A stretch of 64,000 nucleotides of DNA from Liolophura sinensis (Eukaryota; Mollusca; Polyplacophora; Chitonida; Chitonidae). The notes under the pieces are model-generated. The model was not told the DNA's origin and searched no databases. It worked only from the letters and a program-made list of their open reading frames with translations. A program made the translations under genes and the position numbers. Shown one piece after another: positions 63,722-64,000 of this stretch (position 1 is the stretch's first letter; each line of letters starts with the position of its first letter). Location: positions 18,715,485-18,779,484 of the forward strand of contig NC_088296.1 in assembly GCF_032854445.1 (NCBI RefSeq), written 5' to 3'.

Positions 63722-64000
63722 GTTAGTAAGTGAGTGAGTGAGTGAGTGCTTGGGGTTTAACGTCGTACTAAACAATTTTTCAGTCATATGAGGAGGAAGG
63801 AATCCTTAGAATGCATGCAATGTGCCTCCTTGTTGCAGGACGGATTTCCACCGCTCTTTTATCTAGTGCTGCTTCACTGAGACGACTTACCGAAGGCTAG
63901 TAAGCCGCACCATCCGAGCCATTACACTGATACCGGTCAACCAGTCGTTGCACTATCACCTTCATGCTGAACGCCAAGCGATTAAGCTACAACTTCCTCT
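63722..64000 (-). mobile_element. SINE family 2 copy, cut by the window end
   Basis: (GTGA)5, gcttggggtttaacgtcgta, tttttcagtcatatgaggag, tctagtgctgcttcactgag and catgctgaacgccaagcgat. Very close to the 52839 copy. Confidence 0.93.

Overview
This is a eukaryotic, AT-rich, intron-rich and very repeat-dense window, most likely from a mollusc (a bivalve is my best guess; the species cannot be fixed by eye). The reasons are GT-AG spliced genes with 2-6 kb introns, cell-surface receptors built from EGF-like, C-type lectin and PAN modules, and two SINE-like families present in many copies, one with a clear tRNA-derived head. There is no sign of operons, CRISPR or other bacterial features. ORFs that look isolated are mostly single exons; I rebuilt genes from splice sites and exon phase.

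Layout. (1) 331-2271, plus strand: the last two exons of receptor gene A (a membrane-spanning exon and a cytoplasmic tail rich in tyrosine motifs); its ectodomain lies left of the window. (2) 4709-20232, minus strand: a six-exon gene C encoding signal peptide, C-type lectin domain, PAN/apple domain, Thr-rich mucin-like stalk with hexapeptide repeats, a C-x-C-x-x-C juxtamembrane module, one membrane segment and a short basic tail. All phases close and the summed exons give 614 codons plus stop. Its introns hold several different minisatellites. (3) 20233-23838: 5' flank of C with a 36-bp minisatellite and shorter arrays. (4) 23839-25556: a compact element with 31-bp terminal inverted repeats (30/31) flanked by AATT, carrying one intronless 244-codon ORF of unknown function. 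(5) 25557-33465: no convincing host gene; SINEs, dispersed repeats and a 287-bp palindrome. (6) 33466-48797, plus strand: gene B, apparently complete (signal peptide, two Cys-rich EGF-like exons, a candidate stalk exon, membrane exon, tyrosine-rich tail). It is a paralogue of gene A. A decayed Harbinger transposon (37620-41000) sits in intron 2. (7) 48798-64000: no host gene recognised; a 3x tandem repeat just past gene B, SINEs, nested LINE fragments and a LINE ORF1 remnant.

How the genes relate. A and B share the order membrane exon then tail exon, the same exon phases and matching tail blocks (YE-I/L-VDE, IPENK, NDY-x-T, IQP-x-STG, CEYDHL), so they look like a duplicated signalling-receptor family. 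C lies between them in the opposite orientation and is a lectin/PAN surface protein with almost no tail. A recognition molecule next to tyrosine-motif receptors suggests a cell-surface recognition or immune-type cluster; this is inference from architecture only.

The less ordinary observations are: the end of gene C (last residues, stop codon, probable poly(A) signal) lies inside a small inverted-repeat element; a 77-bp minisatellite resembles the 3' splice site and start of the adjacent lectin exon; the 1.7-kb element has an unfamiliar ORF plus a decayed second copy of its C-terminal motif; and a SINE 3' segment is amplified five times in tandem. All boundaries and similarities were judged by eye, without alignments, databases or RNA data.
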